Part shown: positions 18,140-33,200 of the stretch, one piece after another
Layout: each line of letters begins with the position of its first letter
Position numbering within the stretch: the stretch's first letter is position 1
From: Skeletonema tropicum
Lineage: Eukaryota; Bacillariophyta; Thalassiosirophyceae; Thalassiosirales; Thalassiosiraceae
Assembly (NCBI GenBank): GCA_037178625.1
Contig: JAWZXG010000058.1
Coordinates: 1-54,500 of the forward strand
Direction: 5' to 3'
Length of the DNA stretch: 54,500 nt
Made by a program: the position numbers and the translations under genes
The notes under the pieces: model-generated
Told to the model about the DNA's origin: nothing
The model's database searches: none
Seen by the model: only the letters and a program-made list of their open reading frames with translations

Positions 18140-21100
18140 CTCTCCCGTGGTCCCGACTGCGACGCTGTTTGGTTCTGCCCTCGGCGTATGAAGACTCCAA
18201 TTGTTGGTTCAATGATGTCTAGGTAGCGATAATGCAACATTTACCTAATTTCCTAAGTGATATGATATGTGGAATGGATTGAGAAACTCCAATATGCAAT
18301 TATGCGAGCGGACGGGGTTGTTATCGGTCAGGGTTACCGTTCTGCTCATTCATTATTGCAAGACGGCAGACGTGATTTTTATTTCAATCGACACAATCCA
18401 CGTAGCGCTCTAGTAGGGGCCTTGGCCAGCATATGCTTTGGACGCATTTTGTCGTAAGAGGGGTGCTGCGTTACTTAGATTACTTAGTTCACAGTCAAAG
18501 CGTCACACTTCAATTGATTATTTATCCTCGGAAGACAATTTAGAACAACACTCTAGAGGGGAGCAACGAACCAGGGGCAGGGGTCAACTCGTTTGGAACT
18601 TCGAGTTTATTGCGAGTTAGGCAAGGGTGGATGTACCTACTAAGTCTATGATAACGTCTGTTGACGGAGCTACTCTCATTATCTTCGTAGGAATTACCGT
18701 CGTCGCCCATTATTGCTGACTCATATCGTGTAGGCTTTGAAGCTTGGCGGTAAGATTGCAGATGGATTGCAGTACCGACGTAAAGAAGGAGAAGAAGGTA
18801 TCTGACATGATGATGATGACAAGGATTAACGCTGAAAAATATTGTCTTGACGCCATTTGAGGGGGAGTATTTGGCGACATTCATTGATTTGTCGGATGCA
18901 GTGATATGTTGTGAAGAACAGACATTTGATGAGAAGAAGCGGGTAGATTTGATGAATCTAGGGATTGTTTTGAACCAATTGTTTCAGACAGATGGGGGAG
19001 GGAGTGCTACTAGTACCAGTAGTGGTCATGTTGTGTCAAGCAATGAAGAGAAGAGAATGGCCGTGCCATGATGATGAATAAGTACTTAGAACTTTGATGA
19101 TCAATTTGATGCCTGCCTTAAGTGTATAAGTACATACTTCGACTTCCTCATATCTCTCCAAGCACTGCAGCCAGTTCTGTGGGGCTTCCTTCGTTCATTA
19201 CCAAAAGATAGATCAATGTTCAATGTGAGTGTCTATTCTTGTGCTTTCACACAACCATCCGCCCACCCCCAAAATTCACTTCCTCCAGCAGTTTGGCCTT
19301 GCTTGCACCAAAGCCTTCGCGTTCCACATCCGTCGACCCATTCCTGCCCAGCAGGCACCACAAGCGTCTTCGGGACCAGGCGTCTTCGGGACCAGCCCGA
19401 GCTCCTCCTGGTTTAAGTTCACCTTTCTCTACTGGCACTAGTGCCTAGGGAGTATTAAATAATCTATCTATCAATTTGATGCCGCCTTAAGTCACAGTAC
19501 TTCAGTACTTACTTTGACTCAGACAGCAGCATACCAAGTATCGCTGTATGGCCCCGATGTGACCATAAGTAGCATACCAGTGGGCAGCACCGCTTCCCTT
19601 CTGCTCAGAGAAGTTACACACCCTACATAGGATCTTCAGACACCTGTCTGAGTCACTTGGGAGGTCTCAGCACGTAAGAGGACTCCCATTTATGACAGAA
19701 GACACACCCTACATAGATCTTCAGACACCTGTCTGAGTCACTGGGGAGGACTCAGCTCTGCTCTATCTATCTCTGCGTGCATAAATGCAGAGTCCCTCTG
19801 AAGAGGACTCCCATTTATGACAGAAGATCCTATGTAGGGTGGAAGTACATAAGACTGTGGGCCAGGTTGGTACTACGGTAGGGGACCACGTTGGAATCCC
19901 TGGAGTGTTCTTTTGCTACTTTTGCCTTTCATTTTGGCCCCTATATACCTGCCTACAATAGGTACGATACAAATAATGCAATGCACTTACTACAATACCC
20001 GCCTTCGCCCTTTCTTTTGCTCGGCCTTCCTTGATGAGCGAATTTCGCTTCACTTGAGAGAAGTCGCGATGAAGAAGCGGCTGCGTTGTATTGGTATTGT
20101 GCGTCTCATTCATCGTCCGTCTATCTTTACCTTCAGTCATCCAAACGTATACGAAAGATGTCAAGAGTTCAACCTGCTGATCCTGCTTTGGCTCCATCTT
20201 CATGAGAAGCGTTTCCCCCTACTCCTGATATATCGTAGATCGAAGATGATAATAACTTAACAAATATCTACGATATAACCTCCCAAACGCGTCTACTGGT
20301 CCACTAGACTAGCTATTTGGGTGCGATCTGGGAAATATAGCTACTGCAGCACATGTTCGTTATCACTTAGCATAGATAATGTCGCCTCTTGAGGGCTCAC
20401 CAGACGTACTTTAAAATTTCTGTTACATAAATATAGCTATTTGCGCTGCTGAGCCGAGTGCCGAGTGCAATGCTTCCCAGGAAGAGTTCAATCTGCTGAG
20501 ACCAGATTGGCCCCAGCTCGATTCGAATTCGAATCCGTTCACACATCACATCATAGTGAAACTGTTTCTGTGTAGTCAGTCCTCTCCTGAGCTGAGAATG
20601 ACGAGCAATACATATACATACATCGAGTGATGGATCTTCTGTTATCAGTTTCGAATTGCTCAAGAATTGTGGCACAGCTCACACAAGAATTATTGTGCCA
20701 AACACAATCAATTCAGCTAGCTCTCTGGGGCAATGTTGAGCTTCTATATCAAGGTAAGTTAAGATTGCGCCAGGTCTGCCGAAATAGTAAGTTAAGCCAT
20801 CACATCACTTGAGTGACTTGCCCCACGGCTGACCTCGTGTCAAGCTTCGTCTTGAGCTTGAGTTAAAGAAGTAGAGTTTCGTCGAGCAAAGCAGAGATTG
20901 CCCATTTGGTTTGATATCTTCAAAGGAATAAGAAGAAGACAACGGAGAAGAATCCAAACGTGATGTTGTTATTGAGAGATGTCCTCATATCTTTCCAAGC
21001 ACTGCGGCCAGCGGCCAGTTGTGTGGTGAATTCCTTCGTTCATTACCAAAAGAGAGATCAACGTGAGTGTCTATTCTTGTGCTTTCACACAAGAGCGGCG

Positions 21101-21228
21101 TGGAGCTTGGAAGACAAAAAATTGAGATGATCCTGAAGAACAGCAGTATTGCTCGACAAGGAAAAGATGCCATCCACTTCCATAACACTAAACGAATCAT
21201 GTAAATTTCGTAATCTCACTAATATACA
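18140..21228. repeat. Leader, copy B of the 3.1-kb segmental duplication
   Basis: Second copy of 1-3093, same orientation, also leading directly into a satellite array. The differences from copy A are four indels totalling 8 bp. Three of them interrupt or shorten open frames intact in copy A: the frame at 130-402 becomes 18269-18457, and the frame starting at 1637 can only be followed from 19913. Indels with almost no substitutions fit either consensus errors of long-read sequencing or very recent duplication. With 14120-18139 it forms a 7.1-kb spacer between the two arrays. Confidence 0.95.
19619..19841. mobile_element. MITE-like element, copy B
   Basis: Duplicate of 1478-1701 in leader copy B. 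The left target duplication GAAGTTACA is at 19610-19618; the right one has lost a T (GAAGTACA, 19842-19849). One G is missing from the internal TIR copy (CATAGATC for CATAGGATC). Sharing of the same insertion site shows the element moved in before the leader was duplicated. Confidence 0.8.
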
Positions 21229-21279
21229 GGTGACAATCTTCATATTCGAATCTATCGACTTCTTCTCATCATTGCTGCT
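21085..21279 (-). pseudogene. Second copy of the DCB-like continuation, at the array 2 boundary
   Basis: Identical arrangement to 2950-3144, carried by leader copy B. The frame crosses from the first unit of array 2 into the spacer at 21229 and stops at 21085-21087. Upstream in the minus sense, the first unit of array 2 is degenerate: the region matching the IIKGEI motif (about 21360-21400) has several changes and no longer reads as the motif. This copy is therefore further from any functional gene than the array 1 copy. Confidence 0.38.
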
Positions 21280-24200
21280 GTATCACCTCCATCGGAAGAG
21301 GTGTTGTTCGAAGTACTTCTACTTATATATAATAGCAAGGATCAGATCGCATAGGTGAAGACAAACGTTATAGATTATATCTACCCTGATGATTATCTGT
21401 AGCATTGCGTGATATATAATGTATGATTGTTATTCGTCAGATGTTGTTGTTGTTGTTGCTGCTGCTGTTACCTCGTTTGATAATTATTTGGTTTCACATC
21501 AACGCTGTGTAGTTGTGGAGAGGAGCGCGAGACATTATTTGGAGAACTGCCGGCCATATCCATATCACTTTTATCATTTCGCTGCGGGTGCGGGCTTTTG
21601 GTTGTTGCAGTTGTCGCAACCGTGTGATCGAGAAGAGCCTGAGCCTGAGATGAGTAGGACGAACATGTTGTCGGCGGATGCATTGCAATAATTTGTGCGT
21701 GTTGACAAGAAGGGTTTATCTAGAGATCAGCGCAGTGAATGAACAATGCACAATGCAATGCTAAAATGGCGAACTCGATGGGCCTGCGTGTAGGTATATG
21801 AGTAGGTCGATTGCCAGGGAATGGAGGGTGACAATCTTCATATTCGAATCTATCGACTTCTTCTCATCATTGCTGCTGTATCACCTCCATCGGAAGAGGA
21901 GTTGTTCGAAGTACTTCTACTTATATAATAGCGAGGATCAGATTGCATGGTGAGACAAACGTTATGAATTTCACCCTTGATGATTTTTGTAGCATTGCGT
22001 GATATATAATGATGATTGTTATTCGTCAGATGTTGTTGTTGTTGTTGCTGCTGCTGTTGACTCGTTTGATAATTAATTATTTGGTTTCACATCAACGCTG
22101 TGTAGTTGTGGAGAGGAGCGCGAGACATTATTTGGAGAACTGCCGGCCATATCCATATCACTTTTATCATTTCGCTGCGGGTGCGGGCTTTTGATTGTTG
22201 CAGTTGTCGCAACCGTGTGATCGAGAAGAGCCTGAGCCTGAGATGAGTAGGACGAACATGTTGTCGGCGGATGCATTGCAATAATTTGTGCGTGTTGACA
22301 AGAAGGGTTTATCTAGAGATCAGCGCAGTGAATGAACAATGCACAATGCAATGCTAAAATGGCGAACTCGATGGGCCTGCGTGTAGGTATATGAGTAGGT
22401 CGATTGCCAGGGAATGGAGGGTGACAATCTTCATATTCGAATCTATCGACTTCTTCTCATCATTGCTGCTGTATCACCTCCATCGGAAGAGGAGTTGTTC
22501 GAAGTACTTCTACTTATATAATAGCGAGGATCAGATCGCATGGTGAGACAAACGTTATGAATTTCACCCTTGATGATTTTTGTAGCATTGCGTGATATAT
22601 AATGATGATTGTTATTCGTCAGATGTTGTTGTTGTTGTTGCTGCTGCTGTTGACTCGTTTGATAATTATAATTATTTGGTTTCACATCAACGCTGTGTAG
22701 TTGTGGAGAGGAGCGCGAGACATTATTTGGAGAACTGCCGGCCATATCCATATCACTTTTATCATTTCGCTGCGGGTGCGGGCTTTTGGTTGTTGCAGTT
22801 GTCGCAACCGTGTGATCGAGAAGAGCCTGAGCCTGAGATGAGTAGGACGAACATGTTGTCGGCGGATGCATTGCAATAATTTGTGCGTGTTGACAAGAAG
22901 GGTTTATCTAGAGATCAGCGCAGTGAATGAACAATGCACAATGCAATGCTAAAATGGCGAACTCGATGGGCCTGCGTGTAGGTATATGAGTAGGTCGATT
23001 GCCAGGGAATGGAGGGTGACAATCTTCATATTCGAATCTATCGACTTCTTCTCATCATTGCTGCTGTATCACCTCCATCGGAAGAGGAGTTGTTCGAAGT
23101 ACTTCTACTTATATAATAGCGAGGATCAGATCGCATGGTGAGACAAACGTTATGAATTTCACCCTTGATGATTTTTGTAGCATTGCGTGATATATAATGA
23201 TGATTGTTATTCGTCAGATGTTGTTGTTGTTGTTGCTGCTGCTGTTGACTCGTTTGATAATTATAATTATTTGGTTTCACATCAACGCTGTGTAGTTGTG
23301 GAGAGGAGCGCGAGACATTATTTGGAGAACTGCCGGCCATATCCATATCACTTTTATCATTTCGCTGCGGGTGCGGGCTTTTGGTTGTTGCAGTTGTCGC
23401 AACCGTGTGATCGAGAAGAGCCTGAGCCTGAGATGAGTAGGACGAACATGTTGTCGGCGGATGCATTGCAATAATTTGTGCGTGTTGACAAGAAGGGTTT
23501 ATCTAGAGATCAGCGCAGTGAATGAACAATGCACAATGCAATGCTAAAATGGCGAACTCGATGGGCCTGCGTGTAGGTATATGAGTAGGTCGATTGCCAG
23601 GGAATGGAGGGTGACAATCTTCATATTCGAATCTATCGACTTCTTCTCATCATTGCTGCTGTATCACCTCCATCGGAAGAGGAGTTGTTCGAAGTACTTC
23701 TACTTATATAATAGCGAGGATCAGATCGCATGGTGAGACAAACGTTATGAATTTCACCCTTGATGATTTTTGTAGCATTGCGTGATATATAATGATGATT
23801 GTTATTCGTCAGATGTTGTTGTTGTTGTTGCTGCTGCTGCTGTTGACTCGTTTGATAATTATAATTATTTGGTTTCACATCAACGCTGTGTAGTTGTGGA
23901 GAGGAGCGCGAGACATTATTTGGAGAACTGCCGGCCATATCCATATCACTTTTATCATTTCGCTGCGGGTGCGGGCTTTTGGTTGTTGCAGTTGTCGCAA
24001 CCGTGTGATCGAGAAGAGCCTGAGCCTGAGATGAGTAGGACGAACATGTTGTCGGCGGATGCATTGCAATAATTTGTGCGTGTTGACAAGAAGGGTTTAT
24101 CTAGAGATCAGCGCAGTGAATGAACAATGCACAATGCAATGCTAAAATGGCGAACTCGATGGGCCTGCGTGTAGGTATATGAGTAGGTCGATTGCCAGGG

Positions 24201-27200
24201 AATGGAGGGTGACAATCTTCATATTCGAATCTATCGACTTCTTCTCATCATTGCTGCTGTATCACCTCCATCGGAAGAGGAGTTGTTCGAAGTACTTCTA
24301 CTTATATAATAGCGAGGATCAGATTGCATGGTGAGACAAACGTTATGAATTTCACCCTTGATGATTTTTGTAGCATTGCGTGATATATAATGATGATTGT
24401 TATTCGTCAGATGTTGTTGTTGTTGTTGCTGCTGCTGTTGACTCGTTTGATAATTATAATTATTTGGTTTCACATCAACGCTGTGTAGTTGTGGAGAGGA
24501 GCGCGAGACATTATTTGGAGAACTGCCGGCCATATCCATATCACTTTTATCATTTCGCTGCGGGTGCGGGCTTTTGGTTGTTGCAGTTGTCGCAACCGTG
24601 TGATCGAGAAGAGCCTGAGCCTGAGATGAGTAGGACGAACATGTTGTCGGCGGATGCATTGCAATAATTTGTGCGTGTTGACAAGAAGGGTTTATCTAGA
24701 GATCAGCGCAGTGAATGAACAATGCACAATGCAATGCTAAAATGGCGAACTCGATGGGCCTGCGTGTAGGTATATGAGTAGGTCGATTGCCAGGGAATGG
24801 AGGGTGACAATCTTCATATTCGAATCTATCGACTTCTTCTCATCATTGCTGCTGTATCACCTCCATCGGAAGAGGAGTTGTTCGAAGTACTTCTACTTAT
24901 ATAATAGCGAGGATCAGATTGCATGGTGAGACAAACGTTATGAATTTCACCCTTGATGATTTTTGTAGCATTGCGTGATATATAATGATGATTGTTATTC
25001 GTCAGATGTTGTTGTTGTTGTTGCTGCTGCTGTTGACTCGTTTGATAATTATAATTATTTGGTTTCACATCAACGCTGTGTAGTTGTGGAGAGGAGCGCG
25101 AGACATCATTTGGAGAACTGCCGGCCATATCCATATCACTTTTATCATTTCGCTGCGGGTGCGGGCTTTTGGTTGTTGCAGTTGTCGCAACCGTGTGATC
25201 GAGAAGAGCCTGAGCCTGAGATGAGTAGGACGAACATGTTGTCGGCGGATGCATTGCAATAATTTGTGCGTGTTGACAAGAAGGGTTTATCTAGAGATCA
25301 GCGCAGTGAATGAACAATGCACAATGCAATGCTAAAATGGCGAACTCGATGGGCCTGCGTGTAGGTATATGAGTAGGTCGATTGCCAGGGAATGGAGGGT
25401 GACAATCTTCATATTCGAATCTATCGACTTCTTCTCATCATTGCTGCTGTATCACCTCCATCGGAAGAGGAGTTGTTCGAAGTACTTCTACTTATATAAT
25501 AGCGAGGATCAGATCGCATGGTGAGACAAACGTTATGAATTTCACCCTTGATGATTTTTGTAGCATTGCGTGATATATAATGATGATTGTTATTCGTCAG
25601 ATGTTGTTGTTGTTGTTGCTGCTGCTGTTGACTCGTTTGATAATTATAATTATTTGGTTTCACATCAACGCTGTGTAGTTGTGGAGAGGAGCGCGAGACA
25701 TTATTTGGAGAACTGCCGGCCATATCCATATCACTTTTATCATTTCGCTGCGGGTGCGGGCTTTTGGTTGTTGCAGTTGTCGCAACCGTGTGATCGAGAA
25801 GAGCCTGAGCCTGAGATGAGTAGGACGAACATGTTGTCGGCGGATGCATTGCAATAATTTGTGCGTGTTGACAAGAAGGGTTTATCTAGAGATCAGCGCA
25901 GTGAATGAACAATGCACAATGCAATGCTAAAATGGCGAACTCGATGGGCCTGCGTGTAGGTATATGAGTAGGTCGATTGCCAGGGAATGGAGGGTGACAA
26001 TCTTCATATTCGAATCTATCGACTTCTTCTCATCATTGCTGCTGTATCACCTCCATCGGAAGAGGAGTTGTTCGAAGTACTTCTACTTATATAATAGCGA
26101 GGATCAGATCGCATGGTGAGACAAACGTTATGAATTTCACCCTTGATGATTTTTGTAGCATTGCGTGATATATAATGATGATTGTTATTCGTCAGATGTT
26201 GTTGTTGTTGTTGTTGCTGCTGCTGTTGACTCGTTTGATAATTATATTTGGTTTCACATCAACGCTGTGTAGTTGTGGAGAGGAGCGCGAGACATTATTT
26301 GGAGAACTGCCGGCCATATCCATATCACTTTTATCATTTCGCTGCGGGTGCGGGCTTTTGGTTGTTGCAGTTGTCGCAACCGTGTGATCGAGAAGAGCCT
26401 GAGCCTGAGATGAGTAGGACGAACATGTTGTCGGCGGATGCATTGCAATAATTTGTGCGTGTTGACAAGAAGGGTTTATCTAGAGATCAGCGCAGTGAAT
26501 GAACAATGCACAATGCAATGCTAAAATGGCGAACTCGATGGGCCTGCGTGTAGGTATATGAGTAGGTCGATTGCCAGGGAATGGAGGGTGACAATCTTCA
26601 TATTCGAATCTATCGACTTCTTCTCATCATTGCTGCTGTATCACCTCCATCGGAAGAGGAGTTGTTCGAAGTACTTCTACTTATATAATAGCGAGGATCA
26701 GATTGCATGGTGAGACAAACGTTATGAATTTCACCCTTGATGATTTTTGTAGCATTGCGTGATATATAATGATGATTGTTATTCGTCAGATGTTGTTGTT
26801 GTTGTTGCTGCTGCTGTTGACTCGTTTGATAATTATAATTATTTGGTTTCACATCAACGCTGTGTAGTTGTGGAGAGGAGCGCGAGACATTATTTGGAGA
26901 ACTGCCGGCCATATCCATATCACTTTTATCATTTCGCTGCGGGTGCGGGCTTTTGGTTGTTGCAGTTGTCGCAACCGTGTGATCGAGAAGAGCCTGAGCC
27001 TGAGATGAGTAGGACGAACATGTTGTCGGCGGATGCATTGCAATAATTTGTGCGTGTTGACAAGAAGGGTTTATCTAGAGATCAGCGCAGTGAATGAACA
27101 ATGCACAATGCAATGCTAAAATGGCGAACTCGATGGGCCTGCGTGTAGGTATATGAGTAGGTCGATTGCCAGGGAATGGAGGGTGACAATCTTCATATTC

Positions 27201-30200
27201 GAATCTATCGACTTCTTCTCATCATTGCTGCTGTATCACCTCCATCGGAAGAGGAGTTGTTCGAAGTACTTCTACTTATATAATAGCGAGGATCAGATTG
27301 CATGGTGAGACAAACGTTATGAATTTCACCCTTGATGATTTTTGTAGCATTGCGTGATATATAATGATGATTGTTATTCGTCAGATGTTGTTGTTGTTGT
27401 TGCTGCTGCTGTTGACTCGTTTGATAATTATTTGGTTTCACATCAACGCTGTGTAGTTGTGGAGAGGAGCGCGAGACATTATTTGGAGAACTGCCGGCCA
27501 TATCCATATCACTTTTATCATTTCGCTGCGGGTGCGGGCTTTTGGTTGTTGCAGTTGTCGCAACCGTGTGATCGAGAAGAGCCTGAGCCTGAGATGAGTA
27601 GGACGAACATGTTGTCGGCGGATGCATTGCAATAATTTGTGCGTGTTGACAAGAAGGGTTTATCTAGAGATCAGCGCAGTGAATGAACAATGCACAATGC
27701 AATGCTAAAATGGCGAACTCGATGGGCCTGCGTGTAGGTATATGAGTAGGTCGATTGCCAGGGAATGGAGGGTGACAATCTTCATATTCGAATCTATCGA
27801 CTTCTTCTCATCATTGCTGCTGTATCACCTCCATCGGAAGAGGAGTTGTTCGAAGTACTTCTACTTATATAATAGCGAGGATCAGATCGCATGGTGAGAC
27901 AAACGTTATGAATTTCACCCTTGATGATTTTTGTAGCATTGCGTGATATATAATGATGATTGTTATTCGTCAGATGTTGTTGTTGTTGTTGCTGCTGCTG
28001 TTGACTCGTTTGATAATTATAATTATTTGGTTTCACATCAACGCTGTGTAGTTGTGGAGAGGAGCGCGAGACATTATTTGGAGAACTGCCGGCCATATCC
28101 ATATCACTTTTATCATTTCGCTGCGGGTGCGGGCTTTTGGTTGTTGCAGTTGTCGCAACCGTGTGATCGAGAAGAGCCTGAGCCTGAGATGAGTAGGACG
28201 AACATGTTGTCGGCGGATGCATTGCAATAATTTGTGCGTGTTGACAAGAAGGGTTTATCTAGAGATCAGCGCAGTGAATGAACAATGCACAATGCAATGC
28301 TAAAATGGCGAACTCGATGGGCCTGCGTGTAGGTATATGAGTAGGTCGATTGCCAGGGAATGGAGGGTGACAATCTTCATATTCGAATCTATCGACTTCT
28401 TCTCATCATTGCTGCTGTATCACCTCCATCGGAAGAGGAGTTGTTCGAAGTACTTCTACTTATATAATAGCGAGGATCAGATTGCATGGTGAGACAAACG
28501 TTATGAATTTCACCCTTGATGATTTTTGTAGCATTGCGTGATATATAATGATGATTGTTATTCGTCAGATGTTGTTGTTGTTGTTGCTGCTGCTGTTGAC
28601 TCGTTTGATAATTATAATTATTTGGTTTCACATCAACGCTGTGTAGTTGTGGAGAGGAGCGCGAGACATTATTTGGAGAACTGCCGGCCATATCCATATC
28701 ACTTTTATCATTTCGCTGCGGGTGCGGGCTTTTGGTTGTTGCAGTTGTCGCAACCGTGTGATCGAGAAGAGCCGGAGCCTGAGATGAGTAGGACGAACAT
28801 GTTGTCGGCGGATGCATTGCAATAATTTGTGCGTGTTGACAAGAAGGGTTTATCTAGAGATCAGCGCAGTGAATGAACAATGCACAATGCAATGCTAAAA
28901 TGGCGAACTCGATGGGCCTGCGTGTAGGTATATGAGTAGGTCGATTGCCAGGGAATGGAGGGTGACAATCTTCATATTCGAATCTATCGACTTCTTCTCA
29001 TCATTGCTGCTGTATCACCTCCATCGGAAGAGGAGTTGTTCGAAGTACTTCTACTTATATAATAGCGAGGATCAGATCGCATGGTGAGACAAACGTTATG
29101 AATTTCACCCTTGATGATTTTTGTAGCATTGCGTGATATATAATGATGATTGTTATTCGTCAGATGTTGTTGTTGTTGTTGCTGCTGCTGTTGACTCGTT
29201 TGATAATTATAATTATTTGGTTTCACATCAACGCTGTGTAGTTGTGGAGAGGAGCGCGAGACATTATTTGGAGAACTGCCGGCCATATCCATATCACTTT
29301 TATCATTTCGCTGCGGGTGCGGGCTTTTGGTTGTTGCAGTTGTCGCAACCGTGTGATCGAGAAGAGCCTGAGCCTGAGATGAGTAGGACGAACATGTTGT
29401 CGGCGGATGCATTGCAATAATTTGTGCGTGTTGACAAGAAGGGTTTATCTAGAGATCAGCGCAGTGAATGAACAATGCACAATGCAATGCTAAAATGGCG
29501 AACTCGATGGGCCTGCGTGTAGGTATATGAGTAGGTCGATTGCCAGGGAATGGAGGGTGACAATCTTCATATTCGAATCTATCGACTTCTTCTCATCATT
29601 GCTGCTGTATCACCTCCATCGGAAGAGGAGTTGTTCGAAGTACTTCTACTTATATAATAGCGAGGATCAGATTGCATGGTGAGACAAACGTTATGAATTT
29701 CACCCTTGATGATTTTTGTAGCATTGCGTGATATATAATGATGATTGTTATTCGTCAGATGTTGTTGTTGTTGTTGCTGCTGCTGTTGACTCGTTTGATA
29801 ATTATAATTATTTGGTTTCACATCAACGCTGTGTAGTTGTGGAGAGGAGCGCGAGACATTATTTGGAGAACTGCCGGCCATATCCATATCACTTTTATCA
29901 TTTCGCTGCGGGTGCGGGCTTTTGGTTGTTGCAGTTGTCGCAACCGTGTGATCGAGAAGAGCCTGAGCCTGAGATGAGTAGGACGAACATGTTGTCGGCG
30001 GATGCATTGCAATAATTTGTGCGTGTTGACAAGAAGGGTTTATCTAGAGATCAGCGCAGTGAATGAACAATGCACAATGCAATGCTAAAATGGCGAACTC
30101 GATGGGCCTGCGTGTAGGTATATGAGTAGGTCGATTGCCAGGGAATGGAGGGTGACAATCTTCATATTCGAATCTATCGACTTCTTCTCATCATTGCTGC

Positions 30201-33200
30201 TGTATCACCTCCATCGGAAGAGGAGTTGTTCGAAGTACTTCTACTTATATAATAGCGAGGATCAGATTGCATGGTGAGACAAACGTTATGAATTTCACCC
30301 TTGATGATTTTTGTAGCATTGCGTGATATATAATGATGATTGTTATTCGTCAGATGTTGTTGTTGTTGTTGCTGCTGCTGTTGACTCGTTTGATAATTAT
30401 AATTATTTGGTTTCACATCAACGCTGTGTAGTTGTGGAGAGGAGCGCGAGACATTATTTGGAGAACTGCCGGCCATATCCATATCACTTTTATCATTTCG
30501 CTGCGGGTGCGGGCTTTTGGTTGTTGCAGTTGTCGCAACCGTGTGATCGAGAAGAGCCTGAGCCTGAGATGAGTAGGACGAACATGTTGTCGGCGGATGC
30601 ATTGCAATAATTTGTGCGTGTTGACAAGAAGGGTTTATCTAGAGATCAGCGCAGTGAATGAACAATGCACAATGCAATGCTAAAATGGCGAACTCGATGG
30701 GCCTGCGTGTAGGTATATGAGTAGGTCGATTGCCAGGGAATGGAGGGTGACAATCTTCATATTCGAATCTATCGACTTCTTCTCATCATTGCTGCTGTAT
30801 CACCTCCATCGGAAGAGGAGTTGTTCGAAGTACTTCTACTTATATAATAGCGAGGATCAGATTCGCATGGTGAGACAAACGTTATGAATTTCACCCTTGA
30901 TGATTTTTGTAGCATTGCGTGATATATAATGATGATTGTTATTCGTCAGATGTTGTTGTTGTTGTTGCTGCTGCTGTTGACTCGTTTGATAATTATAATT
31001 ATTTGGTTTCACATCAACGCTGTGTAGTTGTGGAGAGGAGCGCGAGACATTATTTGGAGAACTGCCGGCCATATCCATATCACTTTTATCATTTCGCTGC
31101 GGGTGCGGGCTTTTGGTTGTTGCAGTTGTCGCAACCGTGTGATCGAGAAGAGCCTGAGCCTGAGATGAGTAGGACGAACATGTTGTCGGCGGATGCATTG
31201 CAATAATTTGTGCGTGTTGACAAGAAGGGTTTATCTAGAGATCAGCGCAGTGAATGAACAATGCACAATGCAATGCTAAAATGGCGAACTCGATGGGCCT
31301 GCGTGTAGGTATATGAGTAGGTCGATTGCCAGGGAATGGAGGGTGACAATCTTCATATTCGAATCTATCGACTTCTTCTCATCATTGCTGCTGTATCACC
31401 TCCATCGGAAGAGGAGTTGTTCGAAGTACTTCTACTTATATAATAGCGAGGATCAGATCGCATGGTGAGACAAACGTTATGAATTTCACCCTTGATGATT
31501 TTTGTAGCATTGCGTGATATATAATGATGATTGTTATTCGTCAGATGTTGTTGTTGTTGTTGCTGCTGCTGTTGACTCGTTTGATAATTATTTGGTTTCA
31601 CATCAACGCTGTGTAGTTGTGGAGAGGAGCGCGAGACATTATTTGGAGAACTGCCGGCCATATCCATATCACTTTTATCATTTCGCTGCGGGTGCGGGCT
31701 TTTGGTTGTTGCAGTTGTCGCAACCGTGTGATCGAGAAGAGCCTGAGCCTGAGATGAGTAGGACGAACATGTTGTCGGCGGATGCATTGCAATAATTTGT
31801 GCGTGTTGACAAGAAGGGTTTATCTAGAGATCAGCGCAGTGAATGAACAATGCACAATGCAATGCTAAAATGGCGAACTCGATGGGCCTGCGTGTAGGTA
31901 TATGAGTAGGTCGATTGCCAGGGAATGGAGGGTGACAATCTTCATATTCGAATCTATCGACTTCTTCTCATCATTGCTGCTGTATCACCTCCATCGGAAG
32001 AGGAGTTGTTCGAAGTACTTCTACTTATATAATAGCGAGGATCAGATCGCATGGTGAGACAAACGTTATGAATTTCACCCTTGATGATTTTTGTAGCATT
32101 GCGTGATATATAATGATGATTGTTATTCGTCAGATGTTGTTGTTGTTGTTGCTGCTGCTGTTGACTCGTTTGATAATTATAATTATTTGGTTTCACATCA
32201 ACGCTGTGTAGTTGTGGAGAGGAGCGCGAGACATTATTTGGAGAACTGCCGGCCATATCCATATCACTTTTATCATTTCGCTGCGGGTGCGGGCTTTTGA
32301 TTGTTGCAGTTGTCGCAACCGTGTGATCGAGAAGAGCCTGAGCCTGAGATGAGTAGGACGAACATGTTGTCGGCGGATGCATTGCAATAATTTGTGCGTG
32401 TTGACAAGAAGGGTTTATCTAGAGATCAGCGCAGTGAATGAACAATGCACAATGCAATGCTAAAATGGCGAACTCGATGGGCCTGCGTGTAGGTATATGA
32501 GTAGGTCGATTGCCAGGGAATGGAGGGTGACAATCTTCATATTCGAATCTATCGACTTCTTCTCATCATTGCTGCTGTATCACCTCCATCGGAAGAGGAG
32601 TTGTTCGAAGTACTTCTACTTATATATAATAGCGAGGATCAGATCGCATGGTGAGACAAACGTTATGAATTTCACCCTTGATGATTTTTGTAGCATTGCG
32701 TGATATATAATGATGATTGTTATTCGTCAGATGTTGTTGTTGTTGTTGCTGCTGCTGTTGACTCGTTTGATAATTATAATTATTTGGTTTCACATCAACG
32801 CTGTGTAGTTGTGGAGAGGAGCGCGAGACATTATTTGGAGAACTGCCGGCCATATCCATATCACTTTTATCATTTCGCTGCGGGTGCGGGCTTTTGGTTG
32901 TTGCAGTTGTCGCAACCGTGTGATCGAGAAGAGCCTGAGCCTGAGATGAGTAGGACGAACATGTTGTCGGCGGATGCATTGCAATAATTTGTGCGTGTTG
33001 ACAAGAAGGGTTTATCTAGAGATCAGCGCAGTGAATGAACAATGCACAATGCAATGCTAAAATGGCGAACTCGATGGGCCTGCGTGTAGGTATATGAGTA
33101 GGTCGATTGCCAGGGAATGGAGGGTGACAATCTTCATATTCGAATCTATCGACTTCTTCTCATCATTGCTGCTGTATCACCTCCATCGGAAGAGGAGTTG

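Noticed and set aside
17939..18280. Shared word TGTGGAATGGATT at 17939 and 18267 as a possible duplication junction
   Set aside because: Similarity does not extend beyond about 13 bases. The true left end of the duplication cannot be placed because the window starts inside copy A.
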